From assembly GCA_032158295.1 (NCBI GenBank), contig CM063251.1, positions 14,459,757 through 14,523,756 of the forward strand: a stretch of DNA of 64,000 nucleotides. The letters run 5' to 3'. Source of the stretch: Pycnopodia helianthoides (Eukaryota; Echinodermata; Asteroidea; Forcipulatida; Asteriidae). The translations under genes and the position numbers were made by a program. Positions 47,139 to 58,003 of the stretch are shown here, piece by piece; positions within the stretch are counted from its first letter, which is position 1; every line of letters begins with the position of its first letter. The notes below the pieces were generated by a model. That model was not told the origin of the DNA. It saw nothing but the letters and a program-made list of their open reading frames with translations, and searched no databases.

Positions 47139-47832
47139 AAGCTTCCTGTTGTGATCTTGTTTACATGAAAAACAAGTTCCCAGCACTCTGGCGATTTAAA
47201 GCTGGCGTCCAAAAAAAGTTTTGGTTAGATCATCTCAAATGTGACAATGTGGCAAGTGTGGAAAATCACCAGTGAGATTTGGTTCCTAGTCGTCAGGAAC
47301 TAATTTCCGATAATTGGGGTCCGTTGCCGTTTGTAAAAAAATCAAAGATTGCGTCTCAAATACTGATAAATAAACGGGGGAAAAGTGTGGTGACTATGTT
47401 CAACAGCATCCTCTTAAAGATATCAATACCAAGAGTGTTGGTGCATCCTGTATCTTCTGTGTTTTTTCAAAGGAGTAATAACTTGATTTAATTTGCCTAG
47501 GGCCCAATTACAATACAGAAAAGCCAGTTTAAGGGAAAAGACATACGTAATAGGGATACCAGCTACAAGTGTGAGAACTGGGTGTGGCCTTAATTGAGAG
47601 AGAGATTTTTTGAGGATGAAGCATTTTTTTTATTTTTTTTTATGTGGACAAAACGCCGTTCCAAGTAACTTAAGTTGTCATGTTGGCATACTAATTATCA
47701 AAAGAAACCAATCCCTCGATATTTAAGTAGTTGCGAATCAGCTGACACAGTTTGTTCTTCGTTTGTATTTTTTGTTTGACGGCAACTGGTGCCGATCACC
47801 TTAACATCATCGTAGTCATAAACAATTAGCGA

Positions 47833-48062
47833 CAGTTCCCGACCTTCGCTCGTCCCCAGCGCCTTGCCTTAAAACCAAAGGCGCTGGATGGGCAAACGTA
47901 TCGTTAACGTTAATGCTCAGTCCCATGCTCAGTCCCATCATGCATCACACTCGCACTGCAAGCACTGCACGCATGACGTACTTCCTGAACAAAATCTGTG
48001 CAAGCTGATTAGCCCATCCCAGCGGTCCTGGATAGGCCGCTGGGGCCGAGCGAATTCCCGAC
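47833..48062. repeat. Imperfect inverted repeat, arms CGCTCGTCCCCAGCG
   Basis: TTCCCGACCTTCGCTCGTCC with CCAGCG on the left pairs with CGCTGGGGCCGAGCGAATTC with CCGACC on the right. It abuts the fold-back element that begins at 48080. Confidence 0.65.
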
Positions 48063-48079
48063 CGTCTTAGCTCTATAGA

Positions 48080-48639
48080 ATGCGCCGTATTTTTGACCGC
48101 GTGAGGGCGCTCTCAAAAATAATTGTATCACTTCCGGGGATTTAACTTATTAAGCTATTATCGTCTGCTCAGGTAGCTGTGTGCAGTTTTAACATCGGCG
48201 TTCTGTCACTTCTGTGCGCGAGAGCGTTTAGTCAGTGCTTCTAGAATCTAAGGTGGATTAATAACGGCTCCTTTAAAGAAATAAAGAACTGGCAGTTAAG
48301 CGTGGCTCATCCTTTCCTCTGTATACTTATAGAAACAACTGTTCTCCGCAAACAAAAACTGCTTCAAATACTTCCTCCAGACAGTTAAGGACTGAAACAC
48401 ATTACTACCAGACGTCATATCCATCACGGACAATAAAGAACTTTAAAGGAGCCGTTATTACCTAAGATTCTAGAAGCACCGACTAAACTCTCTTGCGCAC
48501 AGAAATGACAAAACGCCGCGGCGTTCTAGCATCGGCGCACCGACTGTACACCGGTAGCTGAGCAGACGATAAGTTATACCCCCGGAATTGATAAAAATGT
48601 TTTTGAGAGCGCCCTCACGCGGTCAAAAATACGGAGCAT
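48080..48639. mobile_element. Fold-back element N, arms about 200 bp
   Basis: The left arm begins ATGCGCCGTATTTTTGACCG and the right arm ends with its near-exact inverse CGGTCAAAAATACGGAGCAT. Pairing continues through GAGGGCGCTCTCAAAAA, the GTCTGCTCAG block, GCGCGAGAGCGTTTAGT and TCTAGAATCTAAGG to the inner edge AACGGCTCCTTTAAAG. The loop is about 150 bp. No gene is present. Confidence 0.9.
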
Positions 48640-48947
48640 TGCTTTCAGTCATGTCTGAGATCGCAGTTATTTATCAGCCACACAAAACTCCCACGCAGAT
48701 TGGCTATCACACTCTCTAGCTCGCGATCTCAGACTTGAACATCTTGTTATATGGAATTTCATTTATTCAGAACCGAAATTGACATATTAACAGTACTGAT
48801 ACCAGAGAGATGGCCAATTAGGGGGCTAACCCCCCCCCCCCCTCCCAATGGCCGCGTGTATTACCAATTGGTTACAACCAAGACAGCATTTGTTAAATTT
48901 CATTGGTTTTTTTAAATATTTTTTTATCATGCTTAGATTTTTACTTA

Positions 48948-49145
48948 TTATGCAGTCCACGCAGGCAGGGGACCTCGTGGTGGCTTCTGTATCATGATAG
49001 TGTGCCAGATTTGTCTATCTTTGGCCAGTGTTGATGCATCTGTCAGTCTTGTTATAGATCTTGTTTTGCAGTCTTGTAAGATGCAATCTATCCATCTTTT
49101 GGATGGGCGGCCTCCCTGTCTCGCCTTCAACTGCCATTGGGGGGT
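48948..49145 (-). mobile_element. LINE reverse transcriptase C-terminal remnant
   Basis: The minus-strand frame reads RQGGRPSKRWIDCILQDC, then AKDRQIWHTIM, and stops at 48948. The G-R-P-x-x-R-W-x-D, then A-x-D-R-x-x-W pattern is the usual C-terminus of RTE- or Jockey-like LINE ORFs. It is 5'-truncated where family C sequence begins near 49165. The frame is preserved over the remnant. Confidence 0.7.
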
Positions 49146-49164
49146 ATCTTGTGGTTTGCAGTCA

Positions 49165-49335
49165 TAGGGTTTGCAGAGCTGCTTAAGCAGAAAATATTGC
49201 CTAACAATATTTTTTTGCTGAGCAGAAATAAGCAGGATACCATTCACAAATTGTACATGTGACATGGTAGTTTGGCTGGTGACCTTATTCTGGTAAGCAT
49301 CATTTTGTTGTGCTTAGCTACTATGAAATTGGGCC
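49165..49335. mobile_element. Family C MITE, copy 2
   Basis: It starts CAGAGCTGCTTAAGCAGAAA and ends GCTACTATGAAATTGGGCCC. The core GTACATGTGACATGGTAGTT and GGCTGGTGACCTTATTCTGG matches copy 1. The TTAA inside GCTGCTTAAGCAG is the site into which family B has inserted in another copy at about 60 kb. Confidence 0.82.
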
Positions 49336-50589
49336 CTGCATGTGGGTGCAGTATTCATCTTCCCTTGCAACACACAACCAAATCGCGTGCACAATTCAAA
49401 GAACAGTACAACAGATCAGTTTTCCAGAAAGCTTCATGTTTGCCGTGCGTTGCGTTGAAGACAAATTTCCAATAAAATCTAGCCCAGCGGACTAACCTCG
49501 TCCCCAAAGCGCAACTGGAATCAAATTGCGGGGATCATGTCTCCTTTCTTCGTGACCCCGAGTTCCCCCGGTGGCTTATGTTCGTCAAGTACCTCATGAT
49601 AACCGGGTGAACGTGAGCTCGAGGTTACTTGATCCCTTTCAAGAATCTGATATCTACTTTTTTCCCTCACGGGAGATGAACAAATTGGAGATTTGTTTTT
49701 GTATTGTTTCATCTTACCCTTTTTGCTGTTGACCCAATTTTGTATTTCACCTCCTGCAGTTCAGCTCAACTTTGACCCATCCAAATATAAATACGCGCTT
49801 TATTGATTCCTTTGCTAAAATTGCTTCTCTATGATGCTCACTCGTTGATCGTCTTTTGTCTTAAAGGAACGACTGGGAACGCACCTCAATTTATATATTT
49901 TCATTGTAATTTTGTTCTCTTCATATATTTTATTCATGAAAAGGGGAAATTTTATAATTCAATCAAATCAGCTCTTTTTCCCCCAGAGGGTAAAACCGTC
50001 ATCAGATATCCTTTTCTCACATTCATGAGTTCCTTTTCAACACAGTCATGCTCAAATTATTATGCTACAGGTATATTCTTGTAATAGTTGTCGCTGGTAA
50101 TACTGCATTTTTGAATATCCTGGACACAAAACGCAACAGGCTGGAACTGAAATTTTCAGACTTAATTTAATTTCATGTTCATTTTCTTTCTCCTGAAAAA
50201 TAAATGCACATGCGCAAATTGACGATTATTACACGTCCTCTGTGATCTTTCCATCAACGTATTGCCCATTTTATGCCACTGTTACATCCCACAAGCACCA
50301 TTGACCCAGACTGTTCAATACGATTGATTTAATTTTTTTTGCAAAACTCCAGAATTGGAGGACCAGGAGTTGATTTTACAAACCACTGAGCGTCATCGTA
50401 AGATGAGTTGTACAATATTGCCATTAATTTAGTGACACACTTTGCTTAGCAATTTAGATTGGTACACGTCTCTAAGGGCAATCTTCAGCTCTCAAGTCAA
50501 ATTGAGCCCAGTCATCGAACGCCACAATAATTATAGCTACATTTGTGGGCACAAAATTTAATTGAAACATGCTTCAGCGAAGTCATTAT

Positions 50590-50835
50590 ATTTGAACCAA
50601 TCAAGGTGGGAAGGTAGTGCATTCTGCTCTACCAGCCAGGCTCCTATAGTGGGTGACACCCGTGCCTACATCCTTACGGACTGTGAAGGGGGTAACCCTG
50701 TTTCAGCCCCAGGAGTAGGTGGCAACGTGCCCCTCGTGGCAATTGATTTGGGTCGACGGCCAAAATCAGTTGTGTATAGCCTTCACCTTAAAGTGGCCGT
50801 CCGGCCTTGTGATGTAAGGCGACATTTAAAGAAAT
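50590..50835 (+). mobile_element. SINE body, 5'-truncated
   Basis: It shares long blocks with the SINE at 51870-52275: GGGAAGGTAGTGCATTC, TCCTTACGGACTGTGAAGGG, GGTAACCCTGTTTCAGCCCC and GTGGCCGTCCGGCCTTGTGA. The tRNA-like head is missing. The 91-residue frame across it (50562-50837) is an artefact; the other copy is frameshifted. Confidence 0.75.
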
Positions 50836-51157
50836 AATAATAACAAAACAAGTGGTGTTCGTGCACATATTGGACGAACAGCTAAAATTAAGAAGAAACA
50901 AATTACAGACTGTATGTGATGAATGATTCTGGAGAGTTGGACAAAGGATGTACGGGCCTTGCCACTATTCATTCGTTCAATAATCAATCGTGTTAGTTTC
51001 CATTCCAATATTCTTCTTGATTTTTAATACATGGCGTCGTTTGTAATATACACCTAAAAGCCGGGAGATTTAATTGACTCATGGGCTATTGATACAACTG
51101 TAGAACTCTGTAATAAAAAATATATTAATAATACAAAATATAAAATGAAACAATCCG

Positions 51158-51451
51158 TCAGTCTTTGCATATTGCTTGCATCGACATGTTGCAATTTTGA
51201 GTGATTAACATTTGCCACAGTGGGTCAATGATATCCAATGCATGATCCATCATTGCGTGATCATTCATGGTGGTACTGTAGTTTATTGAAAGAGCATGGA
51301 CTTCAGTGAAAGCTGTTTTTTGCGTATGTTTATCTTCGAATCCAGGAAGGGTGAACGATATAAAACACACAGAAATATCCGACTGTGGTTCCCCCAGCTT
51401 TAGAACGCCGTGTCTGATGGTTGGGCTTACACCCATTAATAGAACCAGCCC
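51158..51451 (-). CDS. Possible terminal exon of an unknown nested antisense gene
   Basis: On the minus strand a good acceptor (TTTCTTTTTTCACAG) at 51452-51453 precedes an open frame of 97 codons that ends in a stop at 51158-51160. The protein begins GLVLLMGVSPTIRHGVLKLG and contains SDISVCFISFTLPGFEDK and DHAMMDHALDIIDPLWQ. Composition looks globular rather than repeat-like, and the frame does not overlap any repeat I can recognise. I do not recognise the family. No AATAAA is evident close downstream. It could be the last exon of a gene inside intron 4, a decayed gene piece, or chance. Confidence 0.35.
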   Translation of the reverse strand, partial: GLVLLMGVSPTIRHGVLKLGEPQSDISVCFISFTLPGFEDKHTQKTAFTEVHALSINYSTTMNDHAMMDHALDIIDPLWQMLITQNCNMSMQAICKD

Positions 51452-51869
51452 CTGTGAAAAAAGAAATTGTGTACTGTAATGTCAGTTTTAACTGTATTGG
51501 CTCTTATGGGCTCCATTTATAAATGTAATTTTGATCCAACCCCTGCACTCATAAAAAGATACCATAGTAGTGGATGATCCACGCAGATCTCGCGCTTGTT
51601 TGAACGCTGTGTGAATGTGTTTCATTTACACTTTAGAGCACTGTGTTCTAGAACACCATTTTCCCAGAAATGTTTAAATACTGGCGTTGCAAGCCCTTTC
51701 TACAACACTAAAAAAAGAAAATTATAAAAAACAATTACGAGCGCAGATTGTTATTTTTTAATCATCTCGTGCTTTAGGCTTTATTTTCACTATCCAAATT
51801 TTGAACATCACTAGGAGAAAGCTTACCGTAAGTAAACTCGCTGAAACGCTCTTATCACGATAAACAAAA

Positions 51870-52275
51870 TAATGGTGTAGTCAGCAGCAGAGTGTGGGTT
51901 TGAATCCCGGTCATGACACTTGTTCCCCTGAGCAAGGCACTTAACCATAATTGCTTCGTCGGGAAGGTAGTGCATTCCGCTCTACAAGCCAGGCTCCTAG
52001 TGGATAATACCCATGCCTTTTACATCCTTACGGACTGTGAAGGGGGTAACCCTGTTTCAGGCCCAGGGGTAGGTGGCAATGTGCCCCTGGTGATAGTCGA
52101 TTATACCCATGCCTACATCTTTACGTACTGTGAAGAGGGTAACATTGTTTCAGCCCCAGGAGTGGATGGTAACGTGCCCCTAGTAATAGTTGATTTTGGT
52201 CGACAGCCCAAATTAGTACTGTAGCCCTCACCATGATGTGGCCGTCCGGCCTTGTGAGTTAGGCGATTTTTCATT
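51870..52275 (+). mobile_element. tRNA-derived SINE, near full length
   Basis: The head has an A-box-like TGGTGTAGTCAGCAG and a B-box-like GGTTTGAATCCCGG. It is followed by CCTGAGCAAGGCACTTAACC, a common SINE transition, and a body in which a block of about 105 bp (CGATTATACCCATGCC... through TTACGTACTGTGAAG) is a partial internal repeat. It ends at GTGAGTTAGGCGA. A truncated relative lies at 50590-50835. Confidence 0.75.
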
Positions 52276-53104
52276 TTAATGAAAAGGATCAAAACCATAA
52301 AATATGAAATCATTACTGAAATACATTATGTTTCCATTGTTGTCGCACACTTAATCCATTGTAAACGCGCCTTGGAGCAGTTTGTCATAAATCGGTCAAG
52401 ACTGTTTGACTTCGTGATAAAATGCGTTGCAATTAAAATCCTAAACTCACCGGGGAAATCTCATGAAAGGCTTCTCTTCTCGAAATTAAACGCGGATGTG
52501 GCCGATGATGGCAAGTGATAATTGAATGACACTTGAGCAAACACAACCGGGGAGTGGTGTGGCACGCACGAAGTGACGATGTTGTCGAGAGGTGCCCCCT
52601 CGTTATTTTTTTAAGTGTCATTAACTCTGAAATGGTCAACATGCTTGTAACAAATATCAGAAAGACCTCTTCATTTCAATGACCTCTTCACCTTCCCTCC
52701 CACATTTAGCCTAAGTATACATTTCTTGTTTCATCTTTGTATTTTCCAAGACGTTCTCGATCTCGATCCCAAACCCAAGAAAGTATGTATTTACCCTTAA
52801 AATGTTGGGCCTTACTGGCATCCTTAATTCTGATTTTTCGTTGTAATCTCTTTGTTCTCTAAACCATCAATTTCTGCAAAATTCACGGGCTTGTTTTTTA
52901 AATTTCATTCTACCTTTTGGAAACGGGATTGGGATTGGAACGAACACCCTTCCCCAAAACAATGATGAACAATTCATTTCTTTATAGCGGGGAAAATGGA
53001 ACAGATTTAGGAATTATTAAACTGCCCAATAAGATTACATTTTTGCAAAGACGAATCTCGATGAAAGATACGAAGCCCGGGAAGGAACTGTGGTAGACAA
53101 AAAA

Positions 53105-53525
53105 ATCCGGTTTAGTAATCCGTTCGCACGGTTTTTATAATCCGTTTGCACGGTTTAGTCCGTTCGCACGGTTTAGTTACCCGTTCGCACGGTTTAGTTA
53201 CCCGTTCGCACGGTTCTGTTCGCACAGTTTAGTAATCCGTTCGAGCAATTTAGTGATCCCTCACAGTCACAGTCACACACAAAACTCACACCCTTTCCCT
53301 ATCACCCTAACACCCCTTAGCCTCACTCCAAACCCCACTCTTGCAACCAACTCCTAGCTCTATAATGAGTCTCTACCCTCACACCCAACTCCTATACTCG
53401 AGCTAAACCCTTGCCCACACCCTGTCTTTACCCTAAACCGTGCAACAGGAATAATCCGTTCGAACAAACTACCAAACCGTTTGAACGGATGACCAAACTG
53501 TCTTGAACGGATTGCTAACCGTTGG
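53105..53525. repeat. 20-bp tandem array CCGTTCGCACGGTTTAGTAA with inverted partner
   Basis: About eight units of TCCGTTCGCACGGTTTAGT occupy 53105-53255. At 53450-53525 related units appear in the opposite sense (AAACCGTTTGAACGGAT, AACGGATTGCTAACCG). Between them lies C/A-rich filler with several ACCC blocks. The array ends about 100 bp before exon 5, so its pairing arms lie close to that acceptor. Confidence 0.8.
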
Positions 53526-53624
53526 AACGGATTAGCTCACTGATACGTTTCTTACCACTGTCCCTTCCCGGGCTAAGGTAGAAAGACACATTTCAATTTG
53601 CAAGAAAATCATTCTTTGCTCCAG

Positions 53625-53819
53625 ATCTACCACATGAAGATGTTCGGCCCGAAGTACGTGTGGATTATTCCTGGCTGGCACCCACCTGGATGGTGGAAGG
53701 CAATACGACCCGATGTTGACTGCACTGTGCACCAGCTAGAAGAGGCTCTACAGAACCATCTATCCGTGTCAGGATGGAGATCAGTTGATGACGTCAGAGA
53801 AATCCATTACAACGGCATA
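53625..53819 (+). CDS. GABBR2-like: GABA-B receptor exon 5 (lobe 2, IIPGW motif)
   Basis: Residues 161-225, phase 0/0, acceptor TTTGCTCCAG and donor ATA/GTAAGT. It reads IYHMKMFGPKYVWIIPGW, then a P-P-G-WW block. The sequence Y-x-W-I-I-P-G-W-x-x-P-x-W-W is GABBR2-type; GABBR1 has L-I-G-W there. Trp178 corresponds to the GABBR1 ligand-contacting W278. Cys193 in DCTV is the second partner of the lobe 2 disulfide. The remainder (LEEALQNHLSVSG) matches the helix and strand before the less conserved loop. Confidence 0.95.
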
Positions 53820-53869
53820 GTAAGTGACCCGTTGAAAGTAACATAGACATGCGCGCATTGCTGTTAATT

Positions 53870-53945
53870 ACAGCATAGTTTGACTTTGGTTCGAACCCCA
53901 CCTTGGGTAGGAGCCAGACCTCGTTTTTTTTTTTTTTTTTTTTTT
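53870..53945 (+). mobile_element. SINE fragment with intact B box and poly-T
   Basis: GGTTCGAACCCCACC is a perfect RNA polymerase III B-box sequence. It is followed by CTTGGGTAGGAGCCAGACC and a run of more than 20 T. No A box or acceptor stem is present, so this is a SINE remnant and not a tRNA gene. Confidence 0.5.
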
Positions 53946-54520
53946 AATTCCTCTTATGTGTGTGGGTTGTGTCATATTGGTCTCTTCGTCGCCCCCCCCC
54001 CAAAAAAAATAATAATAATAATAACAATTTTTTCATAGTATTCTCTTTCTCTTGAAGACATTCAGAGCATACTGACCGAAACGTCGAGGTGTTAAACCAC
54101 CGGTTCTTTTTAAGAAAGGGCAATGTATAGGCCTACGTGCTTTTCTCGCTGCACAATTTCAAGGTCAGGTTGATCACAGTGTGCTGTAGACCATACCATT
54201 CACATCAGAAGACTACCTTCAACGAGGTCGTTTACTGGACGGCAAAACAGTTGTTTTCTTCTTCCGTGTGGTTGTACGATCTGTACTAAAACGTCCTCAC
54301 AAAATTGAAGTATTGTAGAGAAACTGTTTTGAGACGTGTTCACACCCTTGTTGTCGGAAGTTAATGCACAAAACAATTTCAGATTTTATGTTGTTTTCCA
54401 TTATTACGTGCAAAGACTGACAGAAAATAAATAATAACTTTACACCACAAATGATTGCGTTCCCATCATTTGACTATAGACGTAGTAACTGTTAAAGATC
54501 ATACCTTTCAGCGACTGTTC

Positions 54521-54760
54521 CATTAGTCTTGATTGGCGACGCTGTTTTTTGTATTAGCCACCGGTAGAGGGCGCTACATTGACTGTTTGGGAGTCTGTCT
54601 CAGAAGGACTGGACAAGTCTATAAATCTGGATCGTTTTGATCCAGATGTTTGTGTGATACAGATATCTCTTCTCCAGTAATTCGTGTTGCGGACAGTAAT
54701 TCGTGTTGCGATATCGCACTACGTTAAACAAAATGAACGTCGCCAATCAAGACTACTGTT
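54521..54760. mobile_element. Small fold-back element, 17-bp perfect arms
   Basis: AGTCTTGATTGGCGACG (54525-54541) is exactly inverted at 54738-54754. The interior has the direct repeat GTAATTCGTGTTGCG twice and the palindromic GATCGTTTTGATC. Size suggests a MITE. Confidence 0.75.
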
Positions 54761-55599
54761 CCATACGCCATTTTATACAAAAGACGTTGGTACACGAATC
54801 AATTTTCTTAGTTTAAAAAAACGGATAGCTCATCATGTACCACATCAACAGCCATACAGTCGATATAAGGCCATTAGGTCACACAATAAAGTAAGTTTCG
54901 CTAACTAGTCCTTGACAATTATCAATCTTGGCCGTGTGCTTATAGATAATATTGTAGAATTAACGAACTCCGGATCGTCCTTTTCATCTTTTTTTTATTC
55001 AATTTATTATTCAGTATGTTTTAGGGGATTTTTTTTTCTATTTTTTTTATTTTTTTTATATCGTGAAAATTTTGCCAAGCACACGTGCCGTTTATGTTAG
55101 TAGACTAAGTGAAAGCCAGTTTAGGGATATATATGTCCAGTAAAAAAAAATACAGGCACGAATGTCGCAAAGCACAACGTGCGTGTCCAAGTGACAGTTC
55201 AGCGGCGGAGATCTAAAGCTGGGAATGAGCCCCTTCTTTTGGGGGTTCGATTGCTTTGTATGCATTTATACACAACGGCGCCAGACTATAAAACTGGAGA
55301 TGGGGTTTGGGTTAAAGTGTGGGGATGGTTAAAGTGAGGGGCAAAACAAACGGTTTTGGGAAGCAATCGAGTGATCGATATCCAATTTATACCAAACTAT
55401 ACAACCGAAAGAATGACTGTAACGAACACCAATGGTATAGTAGGGCAGATGCGGGGGAATATTCGGGGGGGAAGTGTGCCTTTGATGATACAAGCATCGA
55501 ATTCGGCACACAGTAAGTGTACGTCGTGGCAAGGGCCATTGCAGATTTGTTCATTGAAATAAATATGGGAATAGGAACCTCGATCCCTCTCACCCATCT

Positions 55600-56130
55600 T
55601 CTAATACCCCAATAAACCCTTACCTTATACCCTGTCTTTATATCCATACACCCTTCACCATACCCTACACCCTGTTTTAAAACCCCTACACCCTACCCCT
55701 ACCTCATACCCTGTCTTTATACCCATACACCCTGCCCCTACCCTATACCCTGCCTGTATAAAAATGACACCCTACCATGTACCATGTCTTTATACCCCGA
55801 CACCCTTCCCCATACCCTACACCATGTCTTTATACCCCTACAACCTACTCCTACCTCATACCATGTATGTATACCATACACCCTGCCCTCTACCCTAAAC
55901 CCTATCTTTATACCCCTACACCCTGCCCCTACCCTATACCCTGCCTTTGTGTCCCTAAATCCTTCCCCTACCCTACACCCTGTCTGTATACCCCTACACC
56001 CTGCCATCTACCCTATACCCTTTCTTTATACCTCTAAGCCATGCCCATATACTCTAAACCCTGTCTTTACACCACATACACCATGTCCCTACCCTATATC
56101 CTGTCTTTATACCCCTACACCAAAATCGTG
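55600..56130. repeat. 36-bp minisatellite CCCTACACCCTGCCCCTACC
   Basis: About 14 imperfect copies of a unit reading CTTTATACCCCTACACCCTG followed by CCCCTACCCTATACC lie in intron 5 and end about 190 bp before exon 6. The + strand is nearly free of G. Apparent frames of 86-115 residues rich in Tyr, Thr and Pro come from the 36-bp (12-codon) unit and are not genes. Confidence 0.93.
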
Positions 56131-56319
56131 AACTTTTATACTGCCCCCGACGTTCGTATACGCGAAGTCCATTATTACCTTTAGTCTGGAGGGCCACTAT
56201 GGTGTGACTCAAAACAAGAAACCAAAGAACGATCACGGTGACTTCCGGCAAAATATGTCGCCATAAAAGTTATGATTCCATGTTATGTATTAGTTTTCTT
56301 TCTTTCGAATTCGATGCAG

Positions 56320-56562
56320 CGCCCACCGGAGTACCAGCTGAACTTCATTCATGGGCTTTTAGACAAAGAAGGGGTGGACAGACTGGAACACATAGAGACT
56401 TACGACGTACTCGTCACCATAGCAATGGCACTGAATCGATCCATCGAAAAACTAGCGCAACTCGACCCACCGAAAGCTCTCTATGAGTTCAACTATGTGG
56501 ACAATAACATGTCTGCTGCCCTCTTGGAGAGCGTCTATGAGACACATTTCGTTGGGCCCACG
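56320..56562 (+). CDS. GABBR2-like: GABA-B receptor exon 6 (lobe 2 to lobe 1 return, largest exon)
   Basis: Residues 226-306, phase 0/0, acceptor TCGATGCAG and donor ACG/GTGAGT. It contains LEHIETYDVLVTIAMALNRS, matching the family A-Y-D-(A/G)-I-W-x-(L/I)-A-x-x-L helix, then YEFNYVDNNMSAALL and ETHFVGPT, matching F-N-Y-x-(D/N) and F-x-G-(V)-(S/T)-G. Glu248, five residues before the Y-D pair, aligns with GABBR1 E349, the residue that holds the GABA amine; GABBR2 lacks it. There are sequons at N264 and N288. A GCTGTG-rich tract starts 40 bp after the donor. Confidence 0.95.
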
Positions 56563-57930
56563 GTGAGTGTCTAATTTGTGCAAAATATCACTACATTTTT
56601 CTTTTGGCTGTGGCTGTGGCTGTGGCTGTGGCTTTTGCTGTGGCTGTCGCTGTTTCTGTCGCTGTCGCTGTTTTTGTTGTTGTTTTGGTGTTTTGGGGGT
56701 TTTATTTACGGGTGTGTGTGAACATTCAAACCGGGGACCTATATAGCAAAAGAGGAGAATAGGGTCCCCGGTAGGGTGAAGGTCCCCAGTTTGGAAGTGT
56801 GTACAAAACCAAAAGGAGCTGTTCAAGAAAAAGAAAAGAAAAAAAAAAAAAACACACAGATCCCAGTAATTGCATTCGGATACACCTAGCAATCTAAAAC
56901 TCATCCTCTATTTAGACTGAGTTTACATACGGTCTCTAGTCGCACTTTTCATCAAGTTCTATCATAAAATACTCTTGTTATATGGCTCAATGGAGACAGC
57001 CTACTAAATTACACCCAGTAGACTAAACGAGGGTCGAGCAATTAATTTTTACAAAGGCCACAATCCCATCAATAGCATGAGATAGTCGTTAATGTGCAGT
57101 TTGGGAAATTGGGTCGCTGTGCAGAGAAATAATTCGTTTCAACACTCACAAATTTTACCGAATTTAATTAGGTATTGCACGGTAACGATATCAACAATGT
57201 CCAATTATTTGTATTAGCCATAATTAATTTTAAACTAGTAATTCCCGAATGTTATGGCCAGAACAAATACAGCATGTCCCTGTAACATGCATGTAGAATT
57301 ATTTTTTTTTTCCTCTCAAAGTTTTTGTTTTTGTTTTGTCTCCGTTTAAACAAAAAATACTATTATCATTATTTTTTTATTTTTTTGATAACCAAATGTG
57401 TATACGTGAATAAAAGTATAGCAGTTGACCAACATATAGCTTTTTAGATCTAATTAGTCTTTTGTCAGTTTGAAGAATTGAAGGGTCAACCGCTGTTGAA
57501 AATCATTCCAGTCATTCTAGGTTTTGGACCCAATTTGAGTATTGGTTAAAGAATATTCTTAATCTAGAGATACGTTTAGACAACGAGGCTACCCTTTGCG
57601 GTATAACAATCTGATCCTTCATTTTGTGTCGGTTTCCATATAAGAAGAAAATTAATGATAGCAGACCATCCCTTGCACGATTGAAAATGGATTTAAATGC
57701 TATTATATTAAGTAGTTTTGTATTTAAATTGAGATGTGGTTTTCAGATTAAATAAAACATTTTGTCCGGGGGTACAAATAAATTCATAAAATAAAAATAA
57801 AAAAACAGAAGCAAGGCTTCCACGAAGTCAAACACCAATCGTTACCGTGTACTCCATGTTGTACACTCAAACTTTATGTGAGAGCCTCCTGATGGAAGTT
57901 TCCTCTTTATATTTTCTTTCTTTTCTATAG
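56563..57930 (+). other. Intron 6 (1368 bp) with a GCTGTG microsatellite
   Basis: Positions 56603-56690 carry (GGCTGT)n grading to (CGCTGT)n and (TTGTTG)n. A poly-A run lies at 56835-56852. The rest is A/T-rich with nothing recognised. Confidence 0.85.
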
Positions 57931-58003
57931 GGTTCTATTCTAATCGAAGATGGCGGCTACCGATCAGAAAAAGATGTTCGCTTATTCATTGCACAGTTTA
58001 CAG
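57931..58003 (+). CDS. GABBR2-like: GABA-B receptor exon 7 (lobe 1 strand)
   Basis: Residues 307-330 plus the first base of codon 331, phase 0 in and phase 1 out; acceptor TTTTCTATAG, donor ACAG/GTATTA. It encodes GSILIEDGGYRSEKD then LFIAQFT. In the family this is G-x-V-x-F-x-x-x-G-x-R followed by the I-x-Q strand. The D-G-G-Y-R turn corresponds to the G-E-R or G-S-R turn. Confidence 0.9.

Larger units (their letters stand above)
46530..53624 (+). other. Intron 4 (7095 bp): MITEs, SINEs, a LINE piece and a possible antisense exon
   Basis: Listed separately are family Y, an inverted repeat at 47833, the fold-back element at 48080, a LINE 3' end, family C copy 2, two SINE copies, a possible antisense exon and a 20-bp array. 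The stretches 49340-50580 and 52280-53090 have only short unrecognised frames. Confidence 0.8.
53820..56319 (+). other. Intron 5 (2500 bp)
   Basis: Besides the SINE fragment, the small fold-back element, a family Q arm (55435-55530) and the 36-bp minisatellite, there is only A/T-rich sequence with long T runs at 53926-53945 and 55028-55060. No exon is seen. Confidence 0.8.

Noticed and set aside
50562..52224. Two related frames containing a TDCEGGNPVS block
   Set aside because: They are two copies of a SINE body, and the similarity is nucleotide-level repeat similarity, with indels that change the frame.
53880..53895. Candidate tRNA gene (GGTTCGAACCCC)
   Set aside because: Only the B box is present, followed by a poly-T run and no cloverleaf.
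55777..56131. Frames of 86 and 115 residues rich in Tyr, Thr and Pro
   Set aside because: They derive from a 36-bp minisatellite in intron 5 and both frames repeat every 12 codons.
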